Assembly (NCBI GenBank): GCA_947846985.1
Contig: CANTUZ010000004.1
Span: 7,678,927 to 7,742,926, forward strand
Origin: Fratercula arctica
Lineage: Eukaryota > Chordata > Aves > Charadriiformes > Alcidae
Direction of reading: 5' to 3'
Length of the DNA stretch: 64,000 bases
The notes below the pieces were generated by a model. That model was not told where the DNA came from and did no database searches. It saw only the letters and a list, made by a program, of their open reading frames with translations. Below, piece after piece: positions 48,501 through 61,546 of the stretch (within the stretch, counting starts at the first letter, position 1; every line of letters begins with the position of its first letter). A program made the translations under genes and the position numbers.

Positions 48501-50500
48501 AAGACACTGCAGGTCTATAAAATCCATTAGCATTGATGCGTTTCTAGCCTAGTGCCTGCAGCATGTTACTGATAACTGGCAATCCAAGGTATTGCTTGCT
48601 CTGAGGGGATTCCTGTTATCTATATCAGCTGGGGACTGTGATCCTATGAGGCCAGATAGCGATGGTGCTCCTCAACCTAAGGATGCTCATGAAGAGGACT
48701 TTTGGGCTGCATCTGTAAAATGCTCATGTGCCTTACAGAGAAAGCCTAAAGTACGGATGTATTGAAAATCCCAGGTAGATAGTGTCCTTTTTGTAATCAA
48801 AACAACAAAGGATGTAGACACATGTAAGTTGTTATAAGGAATACAATAGTTATTGCTTCCTACTTCCTGTAGTGCAGTGTGCTGGTGTGAGAAGGTGTGG
48901 TGCTGGTAGTTTATTTTTATTACTTAATTGCGCCTGATGTTTCATCCTTTGTATGCAATCAGAAATATTTGTGAAGTGACAATCTCCTTACACCCAAATG
49001 ATCCTATTTTGCTTGAATAAACATTGTTTCCTAGGAGTAAATTCCAGTAATGTCGTTTCTTTCATTACAACAAATCTAAATTTGCATTTTATCAATTCTT
49101 AAACATAGGTCACAGGCTATTTTTTATTCTTAATGTGAGAACATTTAAAAAAAACCAAACAAACAACAAACATCGAACTGCCTGTTCTAAATTCTTCGTC
49201 CTATTTTACATGGAAAAATAAGAAAACTTAATGTCTTTCTTCAGTCTGAAATATGGAGATGTTAACCCAGTTTTTAATCAAATTTATTGTTTGTCTGGAA
49301 CAATTGTACTTTCCATAGCTTGCTCATATTATGGTGAACTCCCGAAGGACTGCTGGCAGATAGAAATTTTAGCATAAAATATATATAAATATGTCTTAAC
49401 TTCTTTAGACTTAACTGGGGTATCTGGACAAGGTACCTGGACATGCCGTACTTCTTCCTATTGTTCGGATCTTGCCTTTCAATAGCTCTCTGAGCTAAAT
49501 TAGCAATGCCATATAGCTTTACTTGATAGAAACCGTCTTTCAAAATTAGCACAGTGTGGTTTTACGATATTTAACATTCAGCATTATATTAAATCATGTA
49601 ATGATGTCGTCATCAATTTGGTTAAAATAAAAACGGAGGGGAGGGGAAGAGAACTGGCATGGGACAGTCTTATGAACTGTATTCCAGCCATGAGCTTCTG
49701 TTTTTCATCTGGGGGATATGAACCTCCAAAAACTAGAAGGAGCAGGCGATTGTAAATACCTGGCCTCCTGGGTAGGTCTAAAAGCATTTTCCATATCCTG
49801 GGTAGGTTTTCATAGGCACGTTCATGTCATGCCTTCCTGCAGAGCCCAATCAGAGCTGGAACATTCAGTTAGAATATATACCATTTTTTTGACCCAGGCT
49901 GTTATTGCACCTGCGTAGGGAGGCTGCGATGTCAAAGGCAACACATGAAAGGTGTGTGTGTGTGGGGAAACCCAAACCAGTAAATTTAGGGATTTGATTA
50001 TTTGTGCAAATCATAGATATGACAACTTTCTTTGATGTAGCCAGCACAGAAAAAGGCTGGAAGGTCGTACCCAAATGTAAACGGTTTTCCAACTCCTCCA
50101 TTCATCCTCCTCCAGAGCAAGATTTTGGTACAATACAGTTTCCCCCTTTCATAGTTTCCATACAGAGTGATTGCTCGTTCATTACTCATGCAACCGCTGG
50201 AGAGAGCGGCAACAAAAGATGCTGATGTATAGCCTGGTCTGCCTTTTGGTACAGAGGTCTTCAAGCTATTCCCCCCCAAATATGGGTTATAAGAGGATAT
50301 TTCAATGACGTTGGTCTGCTTGCTGAAATCTCCTGGAAACTGGGCTGGAAGCACCTTCATAAAGTGATAGTTCTTGCAAAATCAGGCTCCTGCTGGAGAC
50401 AGCAAGGTCGGGAAGATGCTCTGAACCTGGGAGGTGAACACTGGGCTCTGCTCTGCGCTGAGAAGCAGCCTAATGCTGGATGTCACTGAGGTTCCTCTAA
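45585..50500. other. CpG-poor non-coding block
   Basis: By hand count the 45.6-48.24 kb part has only about 14 CpG in 2.6 kb, although its GC content is not extreme. No gene is recognised. Plus-strand frames at 46.4-46.8 kb (135 codons) and a minus-strand frame at 48256-48507 (83 codons, no ATG start) are the only notable open stretches, and neither has a known domain. A 13-nt A run starts at 48170. Confidence 0.5.
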
Positions 50501-53500
50501 CCCCCAGTCTCACCCATATAAGAATGGCAATGTCGGTTTTGCATCAATAAATGGTAAATTATAAAGCTTACTAGTGTTCAGAATCTTACATAAAAACCTT
50601 TTGCTGACTTAATTGAGATAACTATAGCTCATGGGAACCCTAGCAAGTGGTGACTTCGGATTACAACTCAGGGACGCCTCGGACTCAGTCTTGCAAACTC
50701 CTGCTCATGAAAGCAAACTCAAAGGCAGGAGGATTAATTTAGTGAAACACAGACTTTTAATGTCGGTATTTTTAAGATCTGATCCTGTTCTTGCATCTGA
50801 GTAATTTCTTATGCCACAAGACATTGCTTTTCCTGTGCTCTTAACTAAAAAGCATCTTTCAAATATAGAATTTCAAGGCCATTTCTCTCCTCAGGGTAAT
50901 GAGCAAAGCGTTTTAGGGCTGCGAGTTTGAAGGAATAAAGATGTTCCTAAAGTGGAACTCTTTGGCCTCTTTGTCATTATTATTCGATAGGTGAGAGTGA
51001 AGTATCAATAATCACTTTGGGGAAGCATTATGTCCAAGCTGAAGTTTTTTTTTTATTTTTTTCTGTGAATTGGGCAGACAATTGGAGAAATGCATGGATG
51101 TACTGGCAAATTACCCACAGGATATCACGGTGATCTATCCCATGGGGCTGTTGAGTGGATTAATTAGTAATGCTTGGTGAAATAGTCACAATTAATGTAT
51201 TGTATTAGCTTGATTTTTTTTTTCCACTTTTTTTTTTCCCCTGTGAAATTGCCTACGAGAAGCCTACGGATTTTTAAAAATGCATATAATTGGGATAACA
51301 GCCCGTCTGGATTTCAAACGCTTTACCCAGCGAAGCAACCTGCCTGGCTGCTCTGTCACGCAGAGGCCACGCAGGCTGCGGTCCCGAAACGATGCTGAAA
51401 ATTTATCCCCTTGTTTCTTCTGAAATCGGACTGCCAAAGGGGGGAGCTGGCTCTCGCCTATCTGAGACTGTAACATCTCCGGTTCTGCCTGGCTCTGGGA
51501 CACACAGTCCCTTCAAGTGGACTTGAAGAAAGAGGAAAAAAAAAAAAAAAAATACCAGAGATGTGGTGACTAGGAAAGGGAAAAAAAAAAAAAAAAATTG
51601 GGTTAGTATTTCAGCTTCTACTCTCGAGGGAAACAGATGATCTTTCAGATCGGACTAGTAGTGACTTAAAGATACTGTAATGTTTCAATTCCAGAATTCC
51701 AGACAGCTCCGAGAGAGGAAACTGCCATTTCCTACCCCATAATCATGCATTATTACTTTAAAAATACTTCAAATGCATCCTGAGGCAGAGAAATTTATCC
51801 TACATCTTGAATCCAGATTACGCCCAGTGTACGTAGGGTAAAAGAGGAAAAGTCTTCTTTGAAGAGCATGTTTCACATATATTTGTTGCACTGGAAAAAA
51901 AAAAAAAGGATTTTCTGCTCCCCTACATCAATTTTAATTTTGCTGATTAATACAGACTGGAGAAAAATACGTATTTTCTTTATCTGCATGTGGCATTCTA
52001 AAGCACAATAATAAGAAATAAAGCAATTATACCTACATCACAGGCTTTCTATTTTAGAGCAGTAAATCGCACTTTAAGTCTCATGGCGGTGGAGCCATGG
52101 ATTCAATAATATGCAGGAAAGCAGAGCAGTCGCTATCATTTCAGAGACAATATCCTCTGATTCCAGAAGGAACCAGGCTCTTTGACAGCTATGGGCGGGT
52201 GCTGTGTTGGGGAGGGGGATTAAAGTTCTCCCGAGTCGATTGCTCGGGATTAACTTTTAAATTCCTTGAAAATTGCACCTAGGAAAAAATGTGATATGGC
52301 GTGTTTGGGTTTGTTTTTTCTATTATTTCTGGCAAAGCCATTCACTCTCATGTGAACATCTCGTTAGAGGTGAGATCCGGGTGTAATTCCCAGAGGGTTG
52401 GAATGGAACCAGCGGCGAGCCTTGCGCAGGCAGTCTTCCCCAGCCCTGGAAAGCAGGAACAGGGTATTGAGGGTATGTATTTGAAATCCTTCGTGCTTTC
52501 ATCAAAACCCATCTGATTAGATTCGTCATGGGATTAAGAGAACATGGTCAGAAAGCCTATCGTAATATGGAAGCGAGGAAGTCTTTCTTTGCACATCTGT
52601 AGGCATAGCGAGAGCATCGTTTTCCGGCGGCGGTTGTGTCTGAGGGAAGGGGAGATAAACTCTCCGTGATCACAGCTGCGGCGTTTATTCCAGCCTGGAC
52701 TTTGTGCTTCTGCGCAGGGATCCTTCGTATCTCAGCGCGGTTGCAGTTAGCAGTGCTCTAATTGCCACAAGGTCCCCAAACCTGGGAAGGGGGGGGACGC
52801 TGCTCCAGCGGCTGGGTTTCCAAGCGTTCCAGGAGAAAACAGTGGCTGGGAGACTGCCGGTCCTGCACGCTGATTAGTTTTGATGGATGAATTGCTTTGG
52901 AAATGGTATCATACATCAGCGCCCTCGAAGCGTGTCCTTCCTTCCCTTACGGAGGTGATCATCCTCATCCTCCTTTGGACGCGTTTTGTGGGAGAGGAGG
53001 AAGATGGGTCGTGCTGGGGGGGTGGCCAGCGAGCCGGCGTGGATGGAGCTGCTGCTGTTCACCATACTGTGCAAATCTGAGGGGGCCGACAACATCCCGT
53101 AGAGTATTGCAAATCACATTAACCGTCCTCCAGGTAGCAGCCTTTGAGATATCCAGTGACTGATGTGTATGAATGACTAAAGCCATTAGCCTTTCCTACT
53201 AGTATTTCCACTAACGATTTCCAATTGGATGCTCTAAGAAGGAAAGCCACGCAAGGGAAGTGAAAACAAAGCCATTTGGTCTCTGCTGGGTAAAGCTCTT
53301 CAGCTGGAGAAAATGGTATCATTTTAATAACGGGAGCTTTTTTTCCCCTTGCCTTTTTTCCCTGAAAACATACAGGAAAATTGACAGAAGAACCCAACGG
53401 ATAATTGACTGTATGTCAGCGTTCTGGATGTAGCGCTGAAGGGACAAAATCCTTCTTGGGAGCCCTAGGGCAAGCTGCAGCGCGGCCACTTTGTGTCTGA

Positions 53501-53770
53501 TCCTTGGCCCCCGGGGCTGGCACCGCAGCTGTCACCTCTTGCGTCCCCCAAAGAAGCCTTTCCCAGATCATTGTTTTGCATAAACACAAAGGGGGGGCTT
53601 TTCCCCTCAAATCCCCCCTCAAAGGCAGCCTTTTAAAAGCTTGCAAGGAGCCTCCGAGTGGGGCTTTTTGTGGGACCCCGTTCAGCTCTGCCGCAGATTT
53701 GCTTTATCAGCCCCACCACCTTGTGCCGCTTCTCTCTGCGGGGCAAATCCAGCCAGGTGGCTCAGCGGTG
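50501..53770. other. unique non-coding sequence
   Basis: No gene is recognised. A runs lie at 51536-51552, 51581-51597 and 51895-51907. CpG rises again from about 52.5 kb. Overlapping frames at 52.9-53.6 kb lack domains. Confidence 0.55.
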
Positions 53771-53906
53771 TCATCTCGTGGGGGGTGTCATCTCGTGGGG
53801 GGTGTCATCTCGTGGGGGGTGTCATCTCGTGGGGGGTGTCATCTCGTGGGGGGTGTCATCTCGTGGGGGGTGTCATCTCGTGGGGGGTGTCATCTCGTGG
53901 GGGGAT
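53771..53906. repeat. 17-bp minisatellite, 8 copies
   Basis: Eight virtually identical head-to-tail copies of tcatctcgtggggggtg (17 bases); only the end of the last copy differs. A GT-rich tail (tgtgtgtgggtgtctgtgtg) follows. Because 17 is not divisible by three, every plus-strand frame cycles through the same 17-residue peptide (HLVGGVISWGVSSRGG plus C) every 51 bases. All three plus-strand frames therefore stay open and yield overlapping frames of 102-156 codons that share this peptide. These are artefacts of the repeat, not genes. Each unit carries a G6 block. Confidence 0.97.
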
Positions 53907-56589
53907 GTGTGTGGGTGTCTGTGTGTCTGTGTCACTGTGTCACTGCTAGCTTCAGCGAAATGGCTCGGTCATAGGTATGTCGGTACACAACAGCTAACAT
54001 CCAGGGGTTTATCTGTTGTATAATTCTTCCCCAGCATCTGCCCGCCTCTGGGTGAACCCCCGCAGTCCGCTTTGCCATGGCAGCTTCTGGGTGCACAGCC
54101 AGGTTCAGCAGTATCTAAGGATGTAGCTGTGTCCAAAAAGCTCTTTTTTTTTTTTTTTTTTCCAAAGGCACTTTTATATTTGCGCTTGGAAGTATCATAG
54201 ATTGTGTCTTCTATTTATGCCTTGCATATATTTACATACAATAAAGCTGTATCCAATTCCTTTCTTCTTATGCACATATAACAGGAAACTCAATTAGGAT
54301 TTAATCTGCTGGGTGCGATGCCCGCTTTCTGCGGCGGTTATTTTTAAGCGACCCCAATGTTCTCTTGAACCTGCAGTTTTCCCCTGGAGAAGCTTCTGGC
54401 TGGTCCGAGGCACGCCATGGTCTGTGCTGCCGCCTTGGCCATCCGTGCTGTCACTGCCCAAGTGATGCTGTTTGCCACCAGGTCTCTTCCCAGCTTTCTG
54501 CTTCCCCCAGCTTTGCCAGGGATCCCTGGGGGACGTGTCTATGAAGTTCTTCTGTGGACCTTCTTCTGATCAAGGCTGCTCTCATCACAAACGTGAAAAT
54601 GAAATACAGCCATTGCACCTTATCCCTGTTAGAGCAAACATTGAAATGCTGATGCTTTCAACAGAGCTGCGGTTTTGATTTTTCCACCAGCTGCATGGCA
54701 TTGACCGCATTGCCACCTCTTTGTAATCAATACACTGAGTTCTAAACTCTGTGTCTCTTTGATCACACCCCCATATCACCCCAGGCTTCATGGATTTGTT
54801 TCCTTGTGGTTCCCGTACAGACAAGGTAGCCGGATACGTTAGCCACGCACAGCAAAAATGAAGGTCCTCCCGTTTCCACCACGAAGCGAGGCTGTTCAGC
54901 AGTTAGATAAAGGGGACCAGATGGAGAAAGATTGAAATGGGTGGGCTAGAAGCAGTGTCCTCTTGGGGCGGTGGTGGTTGTCTGTGTGCGTGATAGGCAT
55001 GCGGGTCAGCGGGATGGGAGCTTGGGTTTCCCACCTCGCTGGCTTTGCCCTTCCACGAGGTTGTGATGGGGAGCGGGGAGGAGCGCTGCAGTTCCTTCAA
55101 ACTCGGCCATATACAGGTAACAACCTATCTCCGGTGGTGACGCTGCTCCTGTGGGCTCCTCCTCCTCTCGTCCTGCTTGGGAAGGCGTTTAGTTTTGCCT
55201 CACAAGCCAAAGTTTGGCCTCTGGGCTGTCACTTGAACCCTGTAATATGGGAGTTTGCGGTGTTTCTCTTAGGACCAGGAGGTGGGGAGCCCAAAGGTGC
55301 TAAACGTACCTTAGCTTGAGAAGTCACATCCGCCTACGCGTCCATGAAACTGTCTCCGTTGCTGGAAATGAGTAACTGTGTTCCTGCTGTTCCCAAAGGT
55401 GCTGAGCAGTGCTCCTGGCGCAGGTCAGCTGCCCCATCAGGATGGAGGAGCTTGAAGATCACCATTACTCGGGTACTCTACAGCTGGTACTGCGCTCGCT
55501 TCAGGGAGGACGGTGCTAGAAAATTATTATTTGCATGTTCACGTAATGGGTTTAATTAGCAGAGATCGCCCTTGGGCCCGGTAGAGGGAAGTTGTTTTAA
55601 AGTTGCGTCTTACCAGGCTTGAAAGGAAACTCGGGAAAGGGAACGACATTGATTCACCCAAGAAGCCCACGCTACGGTGAGTGTGGGAATGCCGAAGGCC
55701 AGATCCTGGGAGCGCACAGCCCTGTGAGCCGTGCCATTTTCCGCCCTGAGGCTGGGAAGGGTGTTCCTCAGATCCAGCCCTAGCCATACCCCGAGTCTGC
55801 ACCCAGGAGCTCCGGCCAAAGGGGACCGTCCTTGTCCTACTTGAGCCACTAGGTCCTGGCTCCCAGGGGCAGCCCCTTCGCCCTGGAACGAGCCACCGGC
55901 TTCTCAACTTACCTTATTTATGGTCACGTCTCAGAGACGTAATTTAGAAACCGCTCAAGTAGACATATCCAGTTAATCTGATAAAATGTCAGAATACTTC
56001 TGTGTACAAGATAATCATCTGCAGGCTTCCTACGAGTGCTCGCCGAGAATAATGGCAGCCTTGTTTGGAGAAAATACCTGGATAAAACAGCACCTTTTGA
56101 GGCAGGTAATCATCAGGAAGATATTCTGATAAAACAACCTGTGTATTAGAAATGAGCTGTAGCTCTTGCTGCAGAAGAACTCCCTGCAAACACATACTTG
56201 CATACCAATATCAACAAAATGAGATGAATATCCGTCTGTCGTACGTGAAAACCGATGTAACCCCCTTGCCTTCGGTGCAGTTATGTCTCCTTTCAGCGGA
56301 TGAGGCTATGAATGACGTAAATAGAAACTCGGTCTTAAGGGGCAGTTTTAGGCAGGGCAAAAAAAAGATGGTGGATGGCCGGACCGCCTCTTCTTACGCT
56401 TGCCAAGTGCCTCTATGCTCATGGTTTTCGTTTCTTCTAAGGATATCAAACCTAAATACTGAGCTGAAATTTTCCCCATGGGAGGACAGCTTTCTGGTGG
56501 CTTTATTTGCTATTTACTTCAATAGAAACAGTTTGGTAATTCTGAGAAAAAGATAAGAGTGTTTTACCTTATTGAATAATCCTGGTGAT

Positions 56590-56596
<7 letters not shown>

Positions 56597-56621
<25 letters not shown>
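56597..56621. repeat. poly(A) tract, 25 A
   Basis: A pure run of 25 A with no cDNA-like body beside it. Confidence 0.9.
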
Positions 56622-59600
56622 TCCACAAAAAGATTAACTGTTCCCATTTGGAGGCAGGACGTTTATATTTAAGGAAGGAGAGATCTCTGTATCACAGGAG
56701 TTTCCTGACATGGTAAAATTTTTCTTTTGATGTGACAGCACCACTAGTATTATGCTATTATTTTTCATACAGCATGCTTTAGAACAGTGCAACAAACGGA
56801 ATGGCTTCGTTTCCGTTCCGACTGTTTCCCTTCTCTCGTTCCAGCCCCTTGTAGACAAAGAGATACAAGGCAGCGGGGCACGCAAGAACCGCAAACTGGA
56901 AATGAGTCCTTGCCGCGAGGCATAGCTTCGGACATGACTTTCTCCATTCCGACATCAGACTAGGTTTTCATCCCACCTTTTCCCTATGCAAACTGTGAAC
57001 GGTGAAACAGACGTAAGGATTTAAAGAAACCCCAGAATAACAGCTTCAAAAGGACGTGGGTGTTTTGCTTCAGGAGCTCCCTCTAGACCAGAGGCCGCCT
57101 TGCAGGCGGTTTGTAATGGCCTGTTGTAGGTTTTCCTGCGCCTCCGCCTCCCACCAGAGAGAGGGTATGATTGATCAGAACCAGGAGGATGATTGTATTA
57201 ACTTTATTTTGAAGCTCGTTTTGAGCTGGGAGTGGAAACTCGAGACAATCCTCATGTTATCGAGAAACTAGGGAGAGTCGCTTTATAAAGCTCCGAATTG
57301 AATTTAAACTCTGGTCTCTTGTTTTATAAATTGTCATTTTTCCCCACCACCTCCTTTTTTTTTTTTTTTTAATGAACAAAAGCTTGTAAGGTGATAACTT
57401 TTAGTATACTGTAATGATCCTGAAAGGAAGATATTTCAGTGTCAAATGTACCACTCGGAAGCAAAAAAGCGTATTCCAGTGAAGAAGCTTATTTTCAAAT
57501 TAAAAACAACCCTTTCCCTAGGTGCTTGGGGGAGGAATGGTTCAATTCTTCACGCAGGAGAGTAGCGTAGTGTTTTATGGGGTTTAGAGTTACTTATTAA
57601 CAATAGATTATAAGCCTAAATCCCATATGATTCTCACATCTGTGTCATTAAAGATGAAATGTCTCAGACCAGAGGCAGCAAATGAAGGCTCCTTTATATT
57701 TCACGTGCACTGGAAGTTTCAGATAGTCTGGCTTAGATGTAGTTTATTCTCTTTCTTTGCAAGAAGAGCTTTCAGCTTATGGCTGAGGGAGAAGAAAAAA
57801 AAAAAAAAAAGGAGTTTTACCTCTTTCCCATGTTGTTTTGGATTTTCTCTGTTTCCTTTTCATTACCACGGTCACCTAATTACTCCCTGAACACGTGTGT
57901 TTCCTCTTCGCCCCCCACCATCTCTCTGCTGCATCCTTTCTGGGTTTCCCCTTCCATTTGTTTTCTGCTTCAGCCCCACTTCTGGGCCTACCGATCTCTA
58001 TGTCCTTGTCCTAATTTCTTTTCCAGACTGAACTCATTTCCTTTCTTGGCCATATTTCTCCTGACCCAGTCCAAGCTTCCTTTACACCTGCCCAGAGCTA
58101 TTTTCCTGCCAAACCCAAAACACAGTAATTGTGCTATGAAAGTCTCTTAAAAAGGCCAAACACTGGGAGATGCAGAAAATGGTAGCGTTGTATGCTGTCT
58201 TGCTCCGCGCTCGTATAGTTTCTGGTGATCCAAGTATGGGTGCCGGTGAAGCCCGTATCAGATATTGGGTAGCATGTATCCCCAAAAACATTTCTGAGCA
58301 TAAAAGGACAGATGCAAAATCTCAGTAAGTTTGTGTAGCTCGGTTGCGATGATAAAGCAATATTTTGTACCAGATGTGGACTTGATCCCTGGAGGAGGAA
58401 GACAGTAGAGATTATGAAACAAAGCACACTGGGTTTGCTGGTTTGTTTGTTTTCAGTGCAATAAACTTCCAGAGCTTTGTTTTGCATTACGATGACATTG
58501 CTGGCATGTCTGTACTTTATCCCGCGGAAAAAATTTATCCCAGCCTCTTCTGTTTTGTTCTGAGTAAGAACTTCTCCGTTTACACTGCCCTTTTCTGTTT
58601 CCTGTCTCGCACTTGGAACTTTGGTTTCTTTACTCGCTTTGATTTAAAAGTCCCCCTAAAGGCTGGTCAAGCGCTGAGCAGTAACCTTGTTAAGATCTGG
58701 GTTTGACCAGAACTTGTAAAATTTCATTCCTCATCGCCTCCCTTGGCTTTAAAATTAGCCAGTGCCGTGTTTCCTACATTAACTCTACTAAAAAGCATCG
58801 TAGGAAGCAAGTCACTATCGGAAGTTGCTTCATGGTATTCAAATTGTGGAAGGGGTCTGTAGTCAAAGATTGGATTTTTTTTTTTAAATCTGGCTGAACT
58901 AACAGGAAAGACATACAGAGAATGGCCCTCTACACCTCCACGTACTCTGCTGGGTATGTCATCTAAGGAGCGGTGATGGCTACGGAACGGTAATGTATGT
59001 TGCAGCCGTAGCGTCCCGGGCTGTGGTCTTGCCACATCTTAAAAGTAATGTAGCTTTCAGGGCTGGTCCGCCTTTGGGAAACTTCCAAAGAAAACCTAAG
59101 TGTTATAATAAGTGACGCTGGTGATTTAAGAGGTGGCACTTTCCTTTCCGTATTAGTCCTAAGCCCATGCCGCAGCGTGATGGTAGAGAGGATTATGCTT
59201 CTCGAGGTGTTATGCTTTGGAGGAGATGCAAAACGGTGATCTGTTTCTCGTGTCTTTATTTTCTGTCATTCTGTGATACCCCATATGGAAGGTTTTTTTC
59301 CCTTAAAAAGCAGCTTGGAGACAATTGTGTTTCTGCAATAATCTGTCTCGCACTTGTGTTAGGTCTCTGAAGCGCATTAGTGCAATGCTATTGTCTTATG
59401 AGGTGTCATGCGTACTAAATGTGGGCTATGGCTGCTGCTTCTTGGTGATCTTTAGTGAAATAGGGAGAAACGTCCGTAAGGCTAAGTTGTAGAATGCAAA
59501 TAGTACGTAACAAAGTGCTCTTGCTAATCCTACATTTGATATAGGAAGCTGAAGTTTCAAACCTTAGTTCTTGCATTATTTTTCCAAGGTATCCACATAC

Positions 59601-60510
59601 ACGCATGCAAACCATGCTCCTGAATGCAGATAGGTCCTGCCTTGTGCAATGTAGTTATTTTGACTTGATGCGCTTTAATGGTCTTTTTGCTCAACTGTTT
59701 CAAGATGCATCTGATGGCTCTGCCTGGGAATGCATCCTAGCACGCTGTGTGTATCGAGAGACGGATAATAAAAAGTTGGGAAAGACACAGTCACTTGCAT
59801 AAGGAGTCTAATAACTTCTCCCTGTTGGTGGTATCTATGAGATACAGATGTGGGAAACAGCAAGAGGTCCTAATTGGTTGTGGTAGAGGGATACGGACAG
59901 CGAGAAAAATAAAGGTAGTTACAAGCCAAATCTTTTTTTCCCCCACCTGAAACTATAGTCTTGTCAAACACTAAATGACAAAGCCAGGTAAACACTGATT
60001 TCCCACTTATTTCCCGCTGTTACATAAAATCTAACAGGGTGATGTTTTCCGTATTCCCCCTCTCCCCCAAATGCATGCTGGATTTGATAGAATGTCTCCT
60101 GTTGGACTGCACGTCGTCCTGTGTATTCCCTCCTCATCAGCACCTCTCTGTGATGAAGATCAGCTGTACCACATCCCAGATGGTTATAGAGTAGCCAACA
60201 CCTTGCTCAAAACTCATCTTTCTTCTTGGCACTTGAAGGTTGGGGGATGTTTTTGACATTGCTTTCTCTCCCTCCAGTTACAAATGACCAGTTCTCTTCC
60301 AGCCCTTGGAAGGTCGTCCGTTCCTCTGGGCTGCAAGTCCAGAAAGCTCTAGTGAGGAAAAAACCTTAAGGTATGAAACCGCTGCGGAATGGGGGATTCG
60401 TTTGCTTCGTATTGCAGAGGCTTCACCCAGCGTCAGGGTTTCGCTGGGTTACGAGCACAGAGCAAGGCGGGTCAGGATGGGGAGCATTTGCAGAGGCAGC
60501 TGCAAGATTT

Positions 60511-60553
60511 AAAAAAAAAAAAAAAAGAAAAAAAAGAAAAAAAAAGAAAAAAA
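60511..60553. repeat. A-rich (A5-7G)n tract
   Basis: An A16 run followed by several aaaaaag-type units, purine-only on the plus strand. Confidence 0.9.
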
Positions 60554-61515
60554 CCCCACAGTGCTTGAGCAAAGATTAATCAGTCAGCAGGCAGCAATCA
60601 CAACTGTTATATATAAATGCAGTCTGTGTAAAACGGAGCCACGGCAATTAAGTTTGCAATTTCTTTTTTTTTTCTTTTTTTTTTAATGTGGCTGGAGGAG
60701 AGGTTTTAATTCGTGGTGTTCCAAAAAAAAACCCAACCCCCCCAAAAAACCCCCAAAACCCACCCTCCTTCTGTTTTTAACACGTTTTCTTTCTGAAACT
60801 TTTACTTCTTCCAAAAATGAATTTGCCTCCATATGTCATAGCCATTCCTGAGGAAAGATGCCTGATAGCCTTAGAACATGTACAATGCAACATTTGGGCT
60901 GTGATGCGCATTTGAACATCATACGGCTTAATGCCCTCGGCCACCGCGCTGAACTGCCATGGTGTTCTGAGGCGCGTGCATGGCAGCAGCCGTGGCTTTG
61001 CCAGAAGCCCAAGGTGCAAACATCATTTTAGTGCGCTGCCACAGGAGCAGAGGCCGAATCCTCGTCTAACTGCCTTTGGTAACTGGCTCTGCAGCTAGGA
61101 TGTGCTATGGCACGCCGACACAGGTCCACTTTCTGGTGTTCTTGCTGGAAGGGAGTAAAAGTCCTCCTACCTTTGCCCAGGGTACTCACCCATCTCCTTA
61201 CTGCCCTTATTTCTCTTACAACGCAAGAAGGAAATAACAGGGTAAAAAATTCATCTTGCTATGATGTCTAACAGACCACTCTTAGTCACTAAAATAGACA
61301 TAGAATGTGTTGTACTCAATAACTAAAAATGTTACGACACCTTCTTTTTGCCTTGCCTCTCCAGTCTTTTAGTGCACAAAAGCCTTTACGCCACAAACGC
61401 CTTAGTGCGAGTCCCAACCAGATCGAACAGCAGCATTAAGTGTTAATATAAACCCAAATGTGTTAGAAAAGGTTTTACTGCTTTCAAGATAGCATAATAG
61501 CTATAATGACGGAAC

Positions 61516-61543
<28 letters not shown>
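61516..61543. repeat. poly(A) tract, 28 A
   Basis: A pure run of 28 A followed by tcaaaaaagg. No retroposon body is recognised. Confidence 0.9.

Positions 61544-61546
<3 letters not shown>

Noticed and set aside
45666..49044. The motif taggagtaaattc occurring at both 45666 and 49032
   Set aside because: A 13-base match is expected by chance in a 64-kb window and the flanks do not align.
53771..53906. Regular direct repeats that might suggest a CRISPR array
   Set aside because: Repeats are immediately adjacent with no unique spacers, and the DNA is avian nuclear.
53504..54023. Three overlapping plus-strand frames of 102-156 codons sharing a CHLVGGVISWGVSSRGG-type repeat
   Set aside because: All three are the same 17-bp minisatellite read in successive frames; no conserved unique part.
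56152..56556. 134-codon plus-strand frame
   Set aside because: Single open frame without domain, paralogue-like motif or splice context; length is within chance expectation for 64 kb.
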